Assembly: GCA_958296185.1 (NCBI GenBank)
Contig: CATQIB010000022.1
Location: 1 to 64,000, forward strand
DNA: 64,000 nt
Direction of reading: 5' to 3'
Origin: an uncultured Mesonia sp.
Lineage (GTDB): Bacteria; Bacteroidota; Bacteroidia; Flavobacteriales; Flavobacteriaceae
Shown: piece after piece, positions 15,308 through 24,270 of the stretch
Layout of the letters: each line of letters begins with the position of its first letter
Position numbering within the stretch: position 1 is the stretch's first letter
The notes under the pieces: model-generated
What the model saw: the letters and a program-made list of their open reading frames with translations, nothing else
The model's database searches: none
Told to the model about the DNA's origin: nothing
Program-made: the position numbers and the translations under genes

Positions 15308-15805
15308 ATGGCAACAGCAGGTAAAAATTTATCTGAATACGACAAAGCAAGCATCCCAAACGCGAATAACTTTCGGTTTGGGATTGTTGTTTCAGAATGG
15401 AATAGCGAGATCACCGAGAATCTTTTTCAAGGAGCATTTGATGCTTTAATCGATAATGGTGCCATCAAAGAAAATATCGTGCGGTGGAATGTGCCCGGTA
15501 GTTTTGAATTGATTTACGGATGCAAAAAGATGCAACAATCCTACGATATGTTAGACGCAATTATTGCGGTAGGAAATGTAATTCAAGGCGAAACCAAGCA
15601 TTTTGATTTTGTTTGCGAAGGCGTAACACAGGGTATAAAAGACCTGAATATTCAAAGTGATATTCCGGTGATTTTTTGTGTGCTAACCGATAATACTAAG
15701 CAACAAAGTATAGACCGCTCTGGCGGTAAACACGGAAATAAAGGCAGCGAAGCAGCCATTGCAGCCATCAAAATGGCAGCCTTACGCCAACAAGCTAAAT
15801 TTTAA
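15308..15805 (+). CDS. ribH: 6,7-dimethyl-8-ribityllumazine synthase
   Basis: A 165-residue enzyme of riboflavin synthesis that condenses a ribityl-aminopyrimidinedione with a butanone phosphate. It shows the substrate-binding SEWNSEIT (29-36), VPGSFELIYGCKK (62-74), the AVGNVIQGETKHFDFV block with catalytic His98, and GGKHGNKGSEAAIAAI near the C-terminus, where Arg and Lys residues bind phosphate. It probably assembles into a 60-subunit shell. It is transcribed with the upstream TPR gene and ends at a strong terminator. Confidence 0.97.
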   Translation: MATAGKNLSEYDKASIPNANNFRFGIVVSEWNSEITENLFQGAFDALIDNGAIKENIVRWNVPGSFELIYGCKKMQQSYDMLDAIIAVGNVIQGETKHFDFVCEGVTQGIKDLNIQSDIPVIFCVLTDNTKQQSIDRSGGKHGNKGSEAAIAAIKMAALRQQAKF

Positions 15806-15820
15806 GGGTTATACTCCCTA

Positions 15821-15856
15821 AAAAAAAGCCGATTAGCATCCTAATCGGCTTTTTTT
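15821..15856. terminator. Strong terminator after ribH
   Basis: A 16-bp stem (7 A residues plus GCCGATTAG, and its complement) around the 4-nt loop CATC, ending in seven T residues. Confidence 0.92.
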
Positions 15857-15928
15857 ATGTTTATAAGTTTAGCTTGGCTAATTCGGTATTGTTTTTGATT
15901 TTCTTTACCTTTGAAAAGAGACTAGGTT

Positions 15929-16219
15929 ATGGGAATTTTAAAGCGAAGAAAGAACAAACAATTTAGTTATAAGCCCCGTTATTACGATGATAAAGGGGAG
16001 GGGAGTCCGTATAAAATTAAAACTAAATACGATCAATTTAGAAAGACAACGGGCAATCCCTTAGGTTTTGTAGGCAATGTAAAATCCGCTTTAGCTGAAT
16101 TAAAAGAAAAAGACGAAGATCAAACCAGTCGCAAACGCATTTTACTTATTGTAGCTATTCTTATATTCCTATTTCTATTGTTTATCGAATTTGACTTATC
16201 TATATTTTTACCCGAATAA
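15929..16219 (+). CDS. Small C-terminally anchored protein preceding mutL
   Basis: A 96-residue protein. The N-terminal 70 residues are basic and hydrophilic (KRRKNKQFSYKPRYYDDKGE), and the C-terminus is one hydrophobic helix (ILLIVAILIFLFLLFI) with a very short tail. This tail-anchored layout and its place between ribH and mutL recur in flavobacteria. Function unknown. Its stop is 3 bp before mutL, so the two are co-transcribed. Confidence 0.8.
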   Translation: MGILKRRKNKQFSYKPRYYDDKGEGSPYKIKTKYDQFRKTTGNPLGFVGNVKSALAELKEKDEDQTSRKRILLIVAILIFLFLLFIEFDLSIFLPE

Positions 16220-16222
16220 TTT

Positions 16223-18079
16223 ATGGGAGATATAATACAATTGCTACCCGACCATGTGGCCAATCAAATCGCAGCAGGTGAGGTGGTACAAAGGCCCGCC
16301 TCTGTAGTAAAAGAATTATTAGAAAATGCTATTGATGCAGGAGCCACTCAAATTAGCTTGGTTTTAAAAGATGCTGGTAAAACCTTAATACAGGTTTCTG
16401 ATAACGGAAAGGGTATGAGTGCTACCGATGCACGATTGAGTTTTGAACGGCATGCCACCTCTAAAATTAAACGTGCCGAAGATCTTTTTCAATTAACCAC
16501 CAAGGGCTTTCGCGGTGAGGCGCTGGCTTCAATTGCGGCTATTGCGCAAGTTGAATTAAAATCGAAGCAAGAGCAAGACGAGCTGGGTACTTGCATTAAA
16601 ATAAAAGGGAGTGAGGTAGAATCTCAAGAGCCTTGTGTTACCCAAAAAGGTACTATTATAGGCGTTAAAAATTTGTTTTTTAATATTCCTGCTAGACGCA
16701 ACTTTTTGAAATCTAACCAAGTAGAAACCCGTCATGTAATTGATGAGTTTCAACGCGTGGCTATTGCCCATGCCCAAATAGGTTTTAGTTTGCACCACAA
16801 CGGTAATGAATTGTTTAATTTACCAGCGACTAATGCTCGTCAACGTATTGTACATATTTTTGGTAGTAAAACCAATGAAAAATTAGTTCCTGTTGCAGAA
16901 GAAACCGAACTGATTAATATCGAAGGATTTGTAGGAAAACCTGCCTATGCCAAACGAACCCGTAGCGAGCAATTTTTCTTTGTCAACAACCGTTTTATCA
17001 AGTCACCGTATTTGCATCATGCGGTAAATGCGGCTTTTGAAGGTTTGTTACACGATAAAGCCCAACCTTCTTATTTTTTATTTTTAAGCATCGATCCTAA
17101 GCGCATTGATATAAATATACACCCTACTAAAACCGAAATTAAGTTTGATGATGAGCACGCTTTATATGCGATTTTACGCAGTGCGATTAAACATAGTTTG
17201 GGGCAGTTTAACGTGGCTCCTATACTCGATTTTGAAAGGGATTCGAGCTTAGACACCCCTTATGATCTTTCTAAAAAAGAAGTGCAAGTGCCACAAATAG
17301 AGGTCGATCGTAACTTTAATCCGTTTGATACCGAAAAGCAAGCGGCCAGTCAATCGGCAGCCAAAGCAATGGCGTTTAATCGGCATACAGCTAAAAAGAA
17401 TGTAGCCTGGGAGGCATTATATACACAAATTGATGAGCAATTACCCGAAACCAAAATCGAGGTGGAAAGCGAAGAAGTTACAGGCAACTTGTTCGGGCAG
17501 CAACAGCAAGATTTGAGCGGTGATAGTGTTTTTCAATTGCAAAAAAAATATATTGTTTGTCCTTTTAAGAATGGTATGTTGCTTTTAGATCAAAACCGAG
17601 CACATACACGTATCTTGTATGAAGAATTATTGCGCAATATAACGGTAAAGGCTGCAGTAAGTCAGCAACTACTATTTCCGCTTTCTTTGCAATATAATGC
17701 TATAGAGGTAGATATGCTGAGCAACTTACGCGAACACCTGGAGCAAATCGGTTTTATTTTTGATAGCATAGACACCTCCGAGGTGAGTATAAGTGGTATT
17801 CCTACCTTGATTAATGAGAGTGAAGTTTCTATTTTATTAGATCAGCTTTTAGCTGATTTTGAGCACGAAATCCCCGATAGCGGATTTTTACAAACCGATG
17901 TTTTTGCCAAGTCTATGGCGCGCAGTATGGCGGTAAAAAATGGCAGTGTATTGGCTAAAGAAGAACAATTGGCAATCATCAATAGCTTGTTTGCTTGTAA
18001 AGAACCACAAATTTGTCCGAATAATAAAAAAGTTTTCGTACGTTTAGAAGTTGAAGACTTAGAGAAAAATTTCAGGTAA
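16223..18079 (+). CDS. mutL: DNA mismatch repair protein MutL
   Basis: A 618-residue GHKL ATPase that connects MutS mismatch recognition to downstream repair. N-terminal motifs are ELLENAIDAGA (about 31-41), DNGKGM (about 64-69) and TKGFRGEALASI (about 94-105). The C-terminal dimerisation domain (about 430-618) carries DQNRAHTRILYE where endonuclease-active MutL proteins have DQHAxxExxxxE, and CPNNKKVF where the CPHGRP motif is expected, so the metal-binding residues look substituted. The methyl-directed nick may therefore come from elsewhere. Its stop codon overlaps the next start by one base. Confidence 0.96.
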   Translation: MGDIIQLLPDHVANQIAAGEVVQRPASVVKELLENAIDAGATQISLVLKDAGKTLIQVSDNGKGMSATDARLSFERHATSKIKRAEDLFQLTTKGFRGEALASIAAIAQVELKSKQEQDELGTCIKIKGSEVESQEPCVTQKGTIIGVKNLFFNIPARRNFLKSNQVETRHVIDEFQRVAIAHAQIGFSLHHNGNELFNLPATNARQRIVHIFGSKTNEKLVPVAEETELINIEGFVGKPAYAKRTRSEQFFFVNNRFIKSPYLHHAVNAAFEGLLHDKAQPSYFLFLSIDPKRIDINIHPTKTEIKFDDEHALYAILRSAIKHSLGQFNVAPILDFERDSSLDTPYDLSKKEVQVPQIEVDRNFNPFDTEKQAASQSAAKAMAFNRHTAKKNVAWEALYTQIDEQLPETKIEVESEEVTGNLFGQQQQDLSGDSVFQLQKKYIVCPFKNGMLLLDQNRAHTRILYEELLRNITVKAAVSQQLLFPLSLQYNAIEVDMLSNLREHLEQIGFIFDSIDTSEVSISGIPTLINESEVSILLDQLLADFEHEIPDSGFLQTDVFAKSMARSMAVKNGSVLAKEEQLAIINSLFACKEPQICPNNKKVFVRLEVEDLEKNFR

Positions 18080-18825
18080 TGGGAAGAATAACAGAGACGG
18101 TAAAAGTCTTATTGATAATCAATGTTTTATTTTTTTTTGGGAGTCAATTTTTAGGTGATTTAGCCTATCGCTTATTTGCGCTTTGGTTTCCAGAAAACGT
18201 GAATTTTCAGGTTTGGCAGTTGCTTACCCATATGTTTATGCACGGCGATTTAAGTCATATCCTATTTAATATGTTTGCTTTGTATATGTTTGGTAGCGTA
18301 TTAGAACAGAGTATCGGGCAACAACGCTTTTTGTTTTTATATTTTTCGGCTGGTTTAGGAGCAGCCGGACTCCAGATTTTGTTTAGTTATATCGATTACA
18401 ACAGTGCTTTTAACGCTGCGCTAGAAGCCGGTTTTTCGGTAAATCAAATACAAGAAATGATTTATAATTACAGCAGTACACAACAAGTTTTTAGTGCCTT
18501 GCCTCAAAATGTTTCGAGCGATTTACTCAGTAATTATTATACTCCCATGGTAGGAGCTAGTGGAGCTATTTTTGGAGCGCTAGCCGCCTTCGCTGTGATT
18601 TATCCTAATTTACCCTTGTATATTATCTTTATACCTATTCCTATTAAAGCCAAGTATCTTATTGGGGGCTATTTTGCCATCAATGTATATTCTGCTGTAA
18701 CGGGTAGTACACTTTTGGGACCTAGCAATACTGCTTACTGGGCGCATATTGGGGGAGCTGTAATCGGGTTTATAATGATGTGGTACTGGAAAAAAAATCA
18801 GTTTAACGCAAACCGGTGGAATTAG
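18079..18825 (+). CDS. Rhomboid-family intramembrane serine protease
   Basis: A 248-residue protein with six predicted membrane helices. It has HMFMHGDLSHILFNMFALYMFG (conserved His and Asn of helix 2), the catalytic GASGAIFG motif with the active Ser in helix 4, and the AHIGGAVIGF motif with the catalytic His in helix 6. A non-conserved loop of about 55 residues lies between helices 3 and 4. It overlaps mutL by one base and abuts a second rhomboid gene, so the two are probably co-expressed. Substrates are unknown. Confidence 0.95.
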   Translation: MGRITETVKVLLIINVLFFFGSQFLGDLAYRLFALWFPENVNFQVWQLLTHMFMHGDLSHILFNMFALYMFGSVLEQSIGQQRFLFLYFSAGLGAAGLQILFSYIDYNSAFNAALEAGFSVNQIQEMIYNYSSTQQVFSALPQNVSSDLLSNYYTPMVGASGAIFGALAAFAVIYPNLPLYIIFIPIPIKAKYLIGGYFAINVYSAVTGSTLLGPSNTAYWAHIGGAVIGFIMMWYWKKNQFNANRWN

Positions 18826-19722
18826 ATGAATTGGCGAGATCAATTGCTTGTAAAGTACAAAACGGCTAATGTAGTAGAAAAACTCATTGCACTGAATATT
18901 GGGGTTTTTATAGTGCAATTTGTGTTTCAGACCCTGGCCTTTCTTTTTCAATTCTCAGGAAACTTTTTTGTAAATTGGTTTAGTTTCCCTACAAAAATCG
19001 AATCCTGGCTGTTTAAACCATGGAGTGTAATTAGCTATGCTTTTTTACATGCCGGCTTCTTTCACTTGTTATTTAATATGCTGGTTTTGCATTTTGCCGG
19101 ACGTTTTTTTCTTACCTTCTTTGCTCCTAAAAAGTTATTGAATTATTATTTTCTAGGGGCTATTAGTGGTGCCTTGCTATTCGCTTTGAGCTACAACCTA
19201 TTTCCTGTGTTTTCAAATCTAGGTAATGTGCCCTTAATAGGTGCGTCGGCTGCGGTAATGGCGATTTTGATTGGTGTGGCCACACAAGCTCCTCAGATGC
19301 AAATTCGTCTCTTGTTAATCGGTAATGTAAAGCTTTGGCATATTGCGGTGGTCTTTGTTGTTCTAGATCTAATTCGAATTCCTTTTGGTAATGCTGGAGG
19401 CCATATCGCGCACTTAGGAGGTGCATTGTTGGGGTATGCTTATACCAAACAATTGAATAATGGCAATGATATTGGCTTATGGTTTGAAAAGATTTTTGAT
19501 GCTGTAGCCGGATGGTTTTCATCTGCATCGTCTAGCAAAAAGACAGCATTTAAAAAAGTATACCGCAATCCTAAAAATACTTATAGCGCTAAAGCCAAGC
19601 AAGCATCAAAGACCGATAAGCAAAAGAAAATAGATGCTATTTTAGATAAAATAAGTGAGAATGGTTATGAAAGTTTATCTAAGGAAGAAAAAGATTTCCT
19701 GTTTAAAGTAGGTAAAGAATAA
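18826..19722 (+). CDS. Second rhomboid-family intramembrane serine protease
   Basis: A 298-residue rhomboid, starting directly after the first. It has HAGFFHLLFNMLVLHFAG, the GASAAVMAILIG motif (active Ser in GASAAV) and AHLGGALLGYAY with the catalytic His. After the six-helix core, about residues 225-298 form a basic hydrophilic cytoplasmic tail (KKTAFKKVYRNPKNTYSAKA, ending KEEKDFLFKVGKE). Paired rhomboids downstream of mutL are common in the family Flavobacteriaceae. Confidence 0.95.
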   Translation: MNWRDQLLVKYKTANVVEKLIALNIGVFIVQFVFQTLAFLFQFSGNFFVNWFSFPTKIESWLFKPWSVISYAFLHAGFFHLLFNMLVLHFAGRFFLTFFAPKKLLNYYFLGAISGALLFALSYNLFPVFSNLGNVPLIGASAAVMAILIGVATQAPQMQIRLLLIGNVKLWHIAVVFVVLDLIRIPFGNAGGHIAHLGGALLGYAYTKQLNNGNDIGLWFEKIFDAVAGWFSSASSSKKTAFKKVYRNPKNTYSAKAKQASKTDKQKKIDAILDKISENGYESLSKEEKDFLFKVGKE

Positions 19723-19723
19723 T

Positions 19724-20761
19724 ATGAAAGGGCTCAGTGTCTTTAATAAATTGGTGTTTTTTATCAATACCCTTGTGGCTTTGGCATTATTGCTTGCCTA
19801 TTTATTGCCCTATATTCCGCCAGTAACTTTTCCTTTTTTGTCCGTTCTCAGCTTAGGTCTACCCATTCTCTTTTTACTTAATTTTATATTTGTTATTTAC
19901 TGGTTGCTCGGTTTAAAACGTCAAATTTTTCTTTCTTTAATTATTATTCTAATCGGTTTTAACCACTTGTTGTCTTTATATAAAATTAGATCGCTTGAAG
20001 CGGAAGTAAATCCGCAAAAAGCCATAAGTCTTATGACTTTTAATGTAAGGCAATTTAATGTTTATGATTGGTTGCCTCAACCCAATTTAAAGGCGCGTAT
20101 AGGAGATTTTATAGCACAAGAAGATCCTGATATTTTACTGTTTCAGGAGTATAATCACCAGCAAGCACCAGATTTATCACAATATGCTTATAGTTATTTG
20201 CCCGTATTGAAAGGAAAAGCGAGTCAGGCCATTTATTCCAAATTTCCTATTATCAATCGGGCTTCAGCCGATTTTAAAGATACAGGGAACAATGCATTAT
20301 ATGCCGATTTGGTCATTAAAGAGGATACCATCAGGGTTTTTAACATACACTTGGAGAGTTTGAAGATTAATCCCAGTGTAAAAGAGTTACAAAAGGAAAA
20401 TCGGGAGCAATTAATCACCCGAGTAGGGCGAAGTTTTAGAAAACAACAGCAGCAAACCGAACAAATATTAGCGCTAGTAAATCAGGGCCATTACCCGAGT
20501 ATTGTGGCTGGTGATCTTAATAACTCGGCTTTTTCTTATGTTTACCGTCGCCTATCAGAAAATTTTAATGACGCATTTAAAATGGCAGGAGAGGGTTTTG
20601 GTAAAACCTTTGTATTTGATTTTATACCCCTTCGAATTGACGTTATTTTAACTTCGCCAGCTTTTAAGATTATAGATTTTAAAAACTACAGCGAACAGTT
20701 ATCCGATCATTACCCTATTCAATCTACTTTTTACTTAGATAATTCGGTTTCTAACAAATAA
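19724..20761 (+). CDS. Membrane-anchored endonuclease/exonuclease/phosphatase-family protein
   Basis: A 345-residue protein with two or three N-terminal membrane helices (about residues 8-85) and a periplasmic or external EEP fold. Motifs are MTFNVRQFN, FQEYNH (metal-binding Glu), the active VFNIHLES, AGDLNNSAFSYVYR (Asp and Asn of the active site) and SDHYPI (catalytic Asp-His) near the C-terminus. The substrate could be DNA, a phosphodiester or a phospholipid; the sequence does not tell. Its 3' end overlaps the convergent WbqC gene by 31 bp. Confidence 0.9.
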   Translation: MKGLSVFNKLVFFINTLVALALLLAYLLPYIPPVTFPFLSVLSLGLPILFLLNFIFVIYWLLGLKRQIFLSLIIILIGFNHLLSLYKIRSLEAEVNPQKAISLMTFNVRQFNVYDWLPQPNLKARIGDFIAQEDPDILLFQEYNHQQAPDLSQYAYSYLPVLKGKASQAIYSKFPIINRASADFKDTGNNALYADLVIKEDTIRVFNIHLESLKINPSVKELQKENREQLITRVGRSFRKQQQQTEQILALVNQGHYPSIVAGDLNNSAFSYVYRRLSENFNDAFKMAGEGFGKTFVFDFIPLRIDVILTSPAFKIIDFKNYSEQLSDHYPIQSTFYLDNSVSNK

Positions 20762-21369
20762 CTAGCTGCGTTATTCCCTTCATTAAATAGCAAATCAACA
20801 ATAGATAGATTGGGGATAAAACCATGTTTTTCTTCAAATACTTGACTGTAAGCATTCAGTTTAAACTGGGGGCTACCTTTGGCGTCTACCAAATAACGAC
20901 CGTCAAATTGAGTTGCCTTCATGGGTGTAGTTTGATAAGTTGATGTGAATTCTGGATTCCAATCCACTTGCAGGCAATTGGCAATGGCTTGCATCGCATC
21001 GAGGTTAAATTCCCACAATGAAGTATAAGCTTTGTCATATAAACTTATAAATTCATCTTCATAGAATTCAAAAAAAGGCGAAGAGCGATAGGCCGCTTCA
21101 AGACTTTTAAAGTGGTTTTTTTGCCAGGCAAAACTGTTTTCTATCGCCACTTCTTTGGTTAGCTTACGCTTGTGCTTATCGCCTGTATGTTTTATAGGAA
21201 TATTGAGTAATAGCTTGCCGTTAGCTCCATAAATATACTGCCTGTTACGGTAGGTTTGTTTTTGATAATTATCGCAAGCCTCAAAACTTATTTTTTTTGC
21301 CTGCAGCATAAGACTCCATTGTGCAATAGAGCCAAAATAAACCGGATGTACAAGAGCTTTTTCTAGCAT
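20731..21369 (-). CDS. WbqC-like protein
   Basis: A 212-residue protein from MLEKALVHPVYFGSIAQW. The sequence YFGSIAQW, followed by YRNRQYIYGANGKLLLNIPI and SPFFEFYEDEF, is characteristic of the WbqC family, found near polysaccharide genes but of unproven biochemical function. The start at 21369 is preferred over one 14 codons upstream because the extra residues (LLKRRKKAS) read the tail of lepB in another frame. In flavobacteria this gene usually follows lepB, as here. Confidence 0.88.
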   Translation of the reverse strand: MLEKALVHPVYFGSIAQWSLMLQAKKISFEACDNYQKQTYRNRQYIYGANGKLLLNIPIKHTGDKHKRKLTKEVAIENSFAWQKNHFKSLEAAYRSSPFFEFYEDEFISLYDKAYTSLWEFNLDAMQAIANCLQVDWNPEFTSTYQTTPMKATQFDGRYLVDAKGSPQFKLNAYSQVFEEKHGFIPNLSIVDLLFNEGNNAASYLLETELSK

Positions 21370-21370
21370 A

Positions 21371-22945
21371 CTACTCGCTTTTTTTCTTCTTTTTAAAAGT
21401 ATTGTAACCAATCACAAGAATAAGTCCTATCACAAAATAATAGAAATAAGAAACCGGTTCGCCCGATCCTCCTACGGTAGTAAACAACCTTTCCCAACGA
21501 ATTTTATTCATAAATCCTTGTGCGTTGCCATCCCAACTCATCCAAATGAATACCGGTTTACCTACAATATGGGTTTCAGGAACAAAGCCCCAGTACCTAC
21601 TATCTTCACTATTGTGACGATTGTCTCCCATCATCCAGTAGTAGTTTTGCTTAAAAGTGTACTCTTGTATCGGCGTTTCGTTAAGATAAACTTGATTGCC
21701 TTTTACTTGTATGTTTTGCGGAGTACCCCATTCGCTTCCTTCGTAAACTTCAATAATACGCTTGTATAGCGCTATATTTTCTGTTGTGATAGGAGTGGTT
21801 GCACCTTGCTGTGGAATGTAAATAGGTCCCAATTGGTCTTTGTTCCAAGAGAAATTAGCATCCTGAGGAAAAATACCAGCTTCGGCTTGACCGGCTGGAT
21901 CAATATTTCTTCTTATCGAAGCGACGTTAGGATGATTTTTAAAGCGTTGTAGTGCTTCTTCAGACAATGAACTAAAGTAATACTCTCGGTTATTCTGATT
22001 ATACCAGCCAACTGGATCTGTAATATCATATTGTTCATATAAATAACGCAAAGAAAAGCCTTGTCCTTTACCTTTTACGATATAGGAGTATTGCGGTTTG
22101 GCGCGGTCATGCAATTGCAGCGGTTCTCCTTGAATATATATTTTTCCGTCTCGTATAGACAAGCTGTCGCCAGGTACACCTACGGCCCGCTTAACGTAGT
22201 TCGACTTTTTATCGATAGGTTTATAATAACTGGCTTTACCTTTATAACCAAAATAAGGAACGGTGTCTACCGGCCAGTTGAATACTACAATATCATTTCG
22301 TTCAACTTCCTCAAATCCGGGTAAGCGAAAGTAGGGGAGTTGAGGCCAATTGGTATAAGATTTAACGCCTAAAATAGGAATAGTATCGTGTACCATAGGG
22401 AAAGAAACCGTAGTTTTTGGGGTTCTGGCTCCATAATGAAACTTGCTAACAAAAAGAAAATCACCTACCAGTAGTGTTTTCTCTAAAGAGGAAGTAGGTA
22501 TGGTAAAAGGTTGTATAAAATAAGTATGTACAATGGTTGCGGCTACAACGGCGAATAGGATAGAACTTACCCATTCTCCTACCTCTGTTCGAGGTTTAAG
22601 ACTTCTGTCTTTAATATGCTTTAAGTCTGCGCTGTAATTGATGATGTAAATGTAAAAGCCCAAGCTTAAGATAGCTAACCAAGTATCTGCTACACGATGC
22701 TTCCCGAAACTTCTTAGTGTTTCTACCCAAAGCACAGGGAAAATGATGAGGTTTACAATGGGGATAAATAGCAAAATTACCCACCACCAAGGCCGATTGA
22801 TTATTTTTAACAATATTACGGCATTATAAACAGGAATAAACGCAGTAATGGGGTTTTGGCCCGCAGCTTTATACATTCTCCAAGTTCCTAAGCCGTGCAC
22901 CAATTGTACGACCAAGAAAAACACAAACCACATAAATAAACTCAT
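21371..22945 (-). CDS. lepB: Signal peptidase I
   Basis: A 524-residue protein, longer than E. coli LepB (about 324) as is usual in Bacteroidota. N-terminal membrane helices (about 5-115) precede the S26 catalytic domain. The Ser block is FTIPTSSLEKTLLVGDF (catalytic Ser in the SSL context) and the Lys block is NYVKRAVGVPGDSLSI (catalytic Lys). The C-terminal MMGDNRHNSEDSRYWGFVP is the box E signature. A long insert between the Lys block and box E is typical of the group, and a final membrane helix precedes the basic tail. It cleaves signal peptides at the outer face of the inner membrane. Confidence 0.95.
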   Translation of the reverse strand: MSLFMWFVFFLVVQLVHGLGTWRMYKAAGQNPITAFIPVYNAVILLKIINRPWWWVILLFIPIVNLIIFPVLWVETLRSFGKHRVADTWLAILSLGFYIYIINYSADLKHIKDRSLKPRTEVGEWVSSILFAVVAATIVHTYFIQPFTIPTSSLEKTLLVGDFLFVSKFHYGARTPKTTVSFPMVHDTIPILGVKSYTNWPQLPYFRLPGFEEVERNDIVVFNWPVDTVPYFGYKGKASYYKPIDKKSNYVKRAVGVPGDSLSIRDGKIYIQGEPLQLHDRAKPQYSYIVKGKGQGFSLRYLYEQYDITDPVGWYNQNNREYYFSSLSEEALQRFKNHPNVASIRRNIDPAGQAEAGIFPQDANFSWNKDQLGPIYIPQQGATTPITTENIALYKRIIEVYEGSEWGTPQNIQVKGNQVYLNETPIQEYTFKQNYYWMMGDNRHNSEDSRYWGFVPETHIVGKPVFIWMSWDGNAQGFMNKIRWERLFTTVGGSGEPVSYFYYFVIGLILVIGYNTFKKKKKSE

Positions 22946-22971
22946 ATTCTAACTTTTAATTCTTTTACTAA

Positions 22972-23703
22972 TTATTTCTTTTCGTGTAGATTTAGTACGT
23001 CTTGCATATTAAAAATACCTTGTTTTCCTATTAGCCATTCGGCAGCTATAACTGCGCCTAAAGCAAAGCCATCGCGTGAATTCGCTTTGTGTTTGATGCT
23101 AATTTCATCTATTTCACTCTTGTAGTTGACCCAATGCGTACCAGGAACATTCTCTTCTCGTATAGCGGTGATAGCTATGGGGTTTGTTAGGCTGCCACTT
23201 TTGATTTGATGGTCATTGGTGAGCTGCCAGCCGGTATATGCTTGTTGAGCAATAAGATCTTCGGCTAGACTGATGGCCGTACCGCTAGGTTGATCTAATT
23301 TTTTAGTATGATGCACTTCGGTTAAGCTAGCTTTGTAATTGGGGTAGGGCTGGAGTAATTGAGCTAATTTTCGATTTAACTCAAAAAAAAGATTCACCCC
23401 AAGGCTAAAATTAGACGCATAAATAAATGCGCTTTTATGCTTTAAGCAACTATTATGCGCCTCTTCTAAATGGTCTAACCATCCGGTGGTGCCACTTACT
23501 ACGGGAACGCCCAGTTTAAAGCATGTAGTAATATTTTCAAAGGCTGCTTCTGGGATACTAAAATCGATGGCAATATCTTGCTGCTTTAAAAGTTCTTCAT
23601 CTAGCTTAGCATTGGTTTTATAACCGATCTCATGGCCACGTTCGTTAGCTATTTTTTCGATGGTTTTACCCATTCTTCCGTAACCTAATAGCGCAATTTT
23701 CAT
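22972..23703 (-). CDS. dapB: 4-hydroxy-tetrahydrodipicolinate reductase
   Basis: A 243-residue enzyme that reduces hydroxy-tetrahydrodipicolinate to tetrahydrodipicolinate for lysine and peptidoglycan synthesis. It has a Rossmann glycine motif LGYGRMG (6-12), VSGTTGW in the middle, the catalytic EVHHTKKLDQPSGTA, and GTHWVNYKS near the C-terminus. It abuts the DUF5683 gene (1-bp spacing) in the order parA-parB-DUF5683-dapB-lepB, the usual flavobacterial arrangement. Confidence 0.96.
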   Translation of the reverse strand: MKIALLGYGRMGKTIEKIANERGHEIGYKTNAKLDEELLKQQDIAIDFSIPEAAFENITTCFKLGVPVVSGTTGWLDHLEEAHNSCLKHKSAFIYASNFSLGVNLFFELNRKLAQLLQPYPNYKASLTEVHHTKKLDQPSGTAISLAEDLIAQQAYTGWQLTNDHQIKSGSLTNPIAITAIREENVPGTHWVNYKSEIDEISIKHKANSRDGFALGAVIAAEWLIGKQGIFNMQDVLNLHEKK

Positions 23704-24270
23704 TTATAACTTGTAATTTAATGAGAGTCCGTAAGCCGATTTGCCTGTAAACTCATCGATATTAAAACGAGGTTTAAGGCTAAGGTCTTCACTTATGTTG
23801 AATTGACTTAAGTGGGCATCTACATTAGCATCAATAATATTCAATATGTAGAAAGCCGCCGAAACCAATATAGATATTTCTTTATTTCTTCTAAATTGCC
23901 TTTGTGCATCGATTAAAGCCTCGGTTTGAAGAACGCCTTGAAACTCATCGTCTTCGTAACCTGCCAACCTGCGTTTATAGGCATCTCTGTACCGGTGATA
24001 TTCCTTATTGTTATCTATATAAAAATAGATACCGCCACCAATTCCGGCGTAGACCAAAGGTATTTTCCAATACTTTTTATTATAAGCCTGACCCAGACCT
24101 GGCAAAACAGCCGAATAAAAAGCGGCTTTAGATGGCGCCAATGGGTCGTATTCTTTGGGAGGCTCTTTTAATTCTTGGGTCCGATTTATACTCAGACTGT
24201 CGGTCTGACTAAAGCCACTGAGCGAACCCAATACAAAAACGATAAGTAAAAAAAACAGTTTGTTATTCAC
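23704..24270 (-). CDS. DUF5683-domain protein
   Basis: A 188-residue protein with an N-terminal signal peptide (LFFLLIVFVLGSLSGFSQ) and the DUF5683 core PSKAAFYSAVLPGLGQAYNKKYWKIP, followed by two hydrophobic segments (about 70-90 and 135-155). Located in the envelope. Function unknown, but the gene is persistently found between parB and dapB in this group, as here. It overlaps parB by 8 nt. Confidence 0.88.
   Translation of the reverse strand: MNNKLFFLLIVFVLGSLSGFSQTDSLSINRTQELKEPPKEYDPLAPSKAAFYSAVLPGLGQAYNKKYWKIPLVYAGIGGGIYFYIDNNKEYHRYRDAYKRRLAGYEDDEFQGVLQTEALIDAQRQFRRNKEISILVSAAFYILNIIDANVDAHLSQFNISEDLSLKPRFNIDEFTGKSAYGLSLNYKL

Noticed and set aside
19163-19528. Long antisense frames within rhomboid, mutL, recF, his and lepB genes
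   Set aside because: All are shadows of well-supported genes in other frames, with no own start context or recognisable domains.
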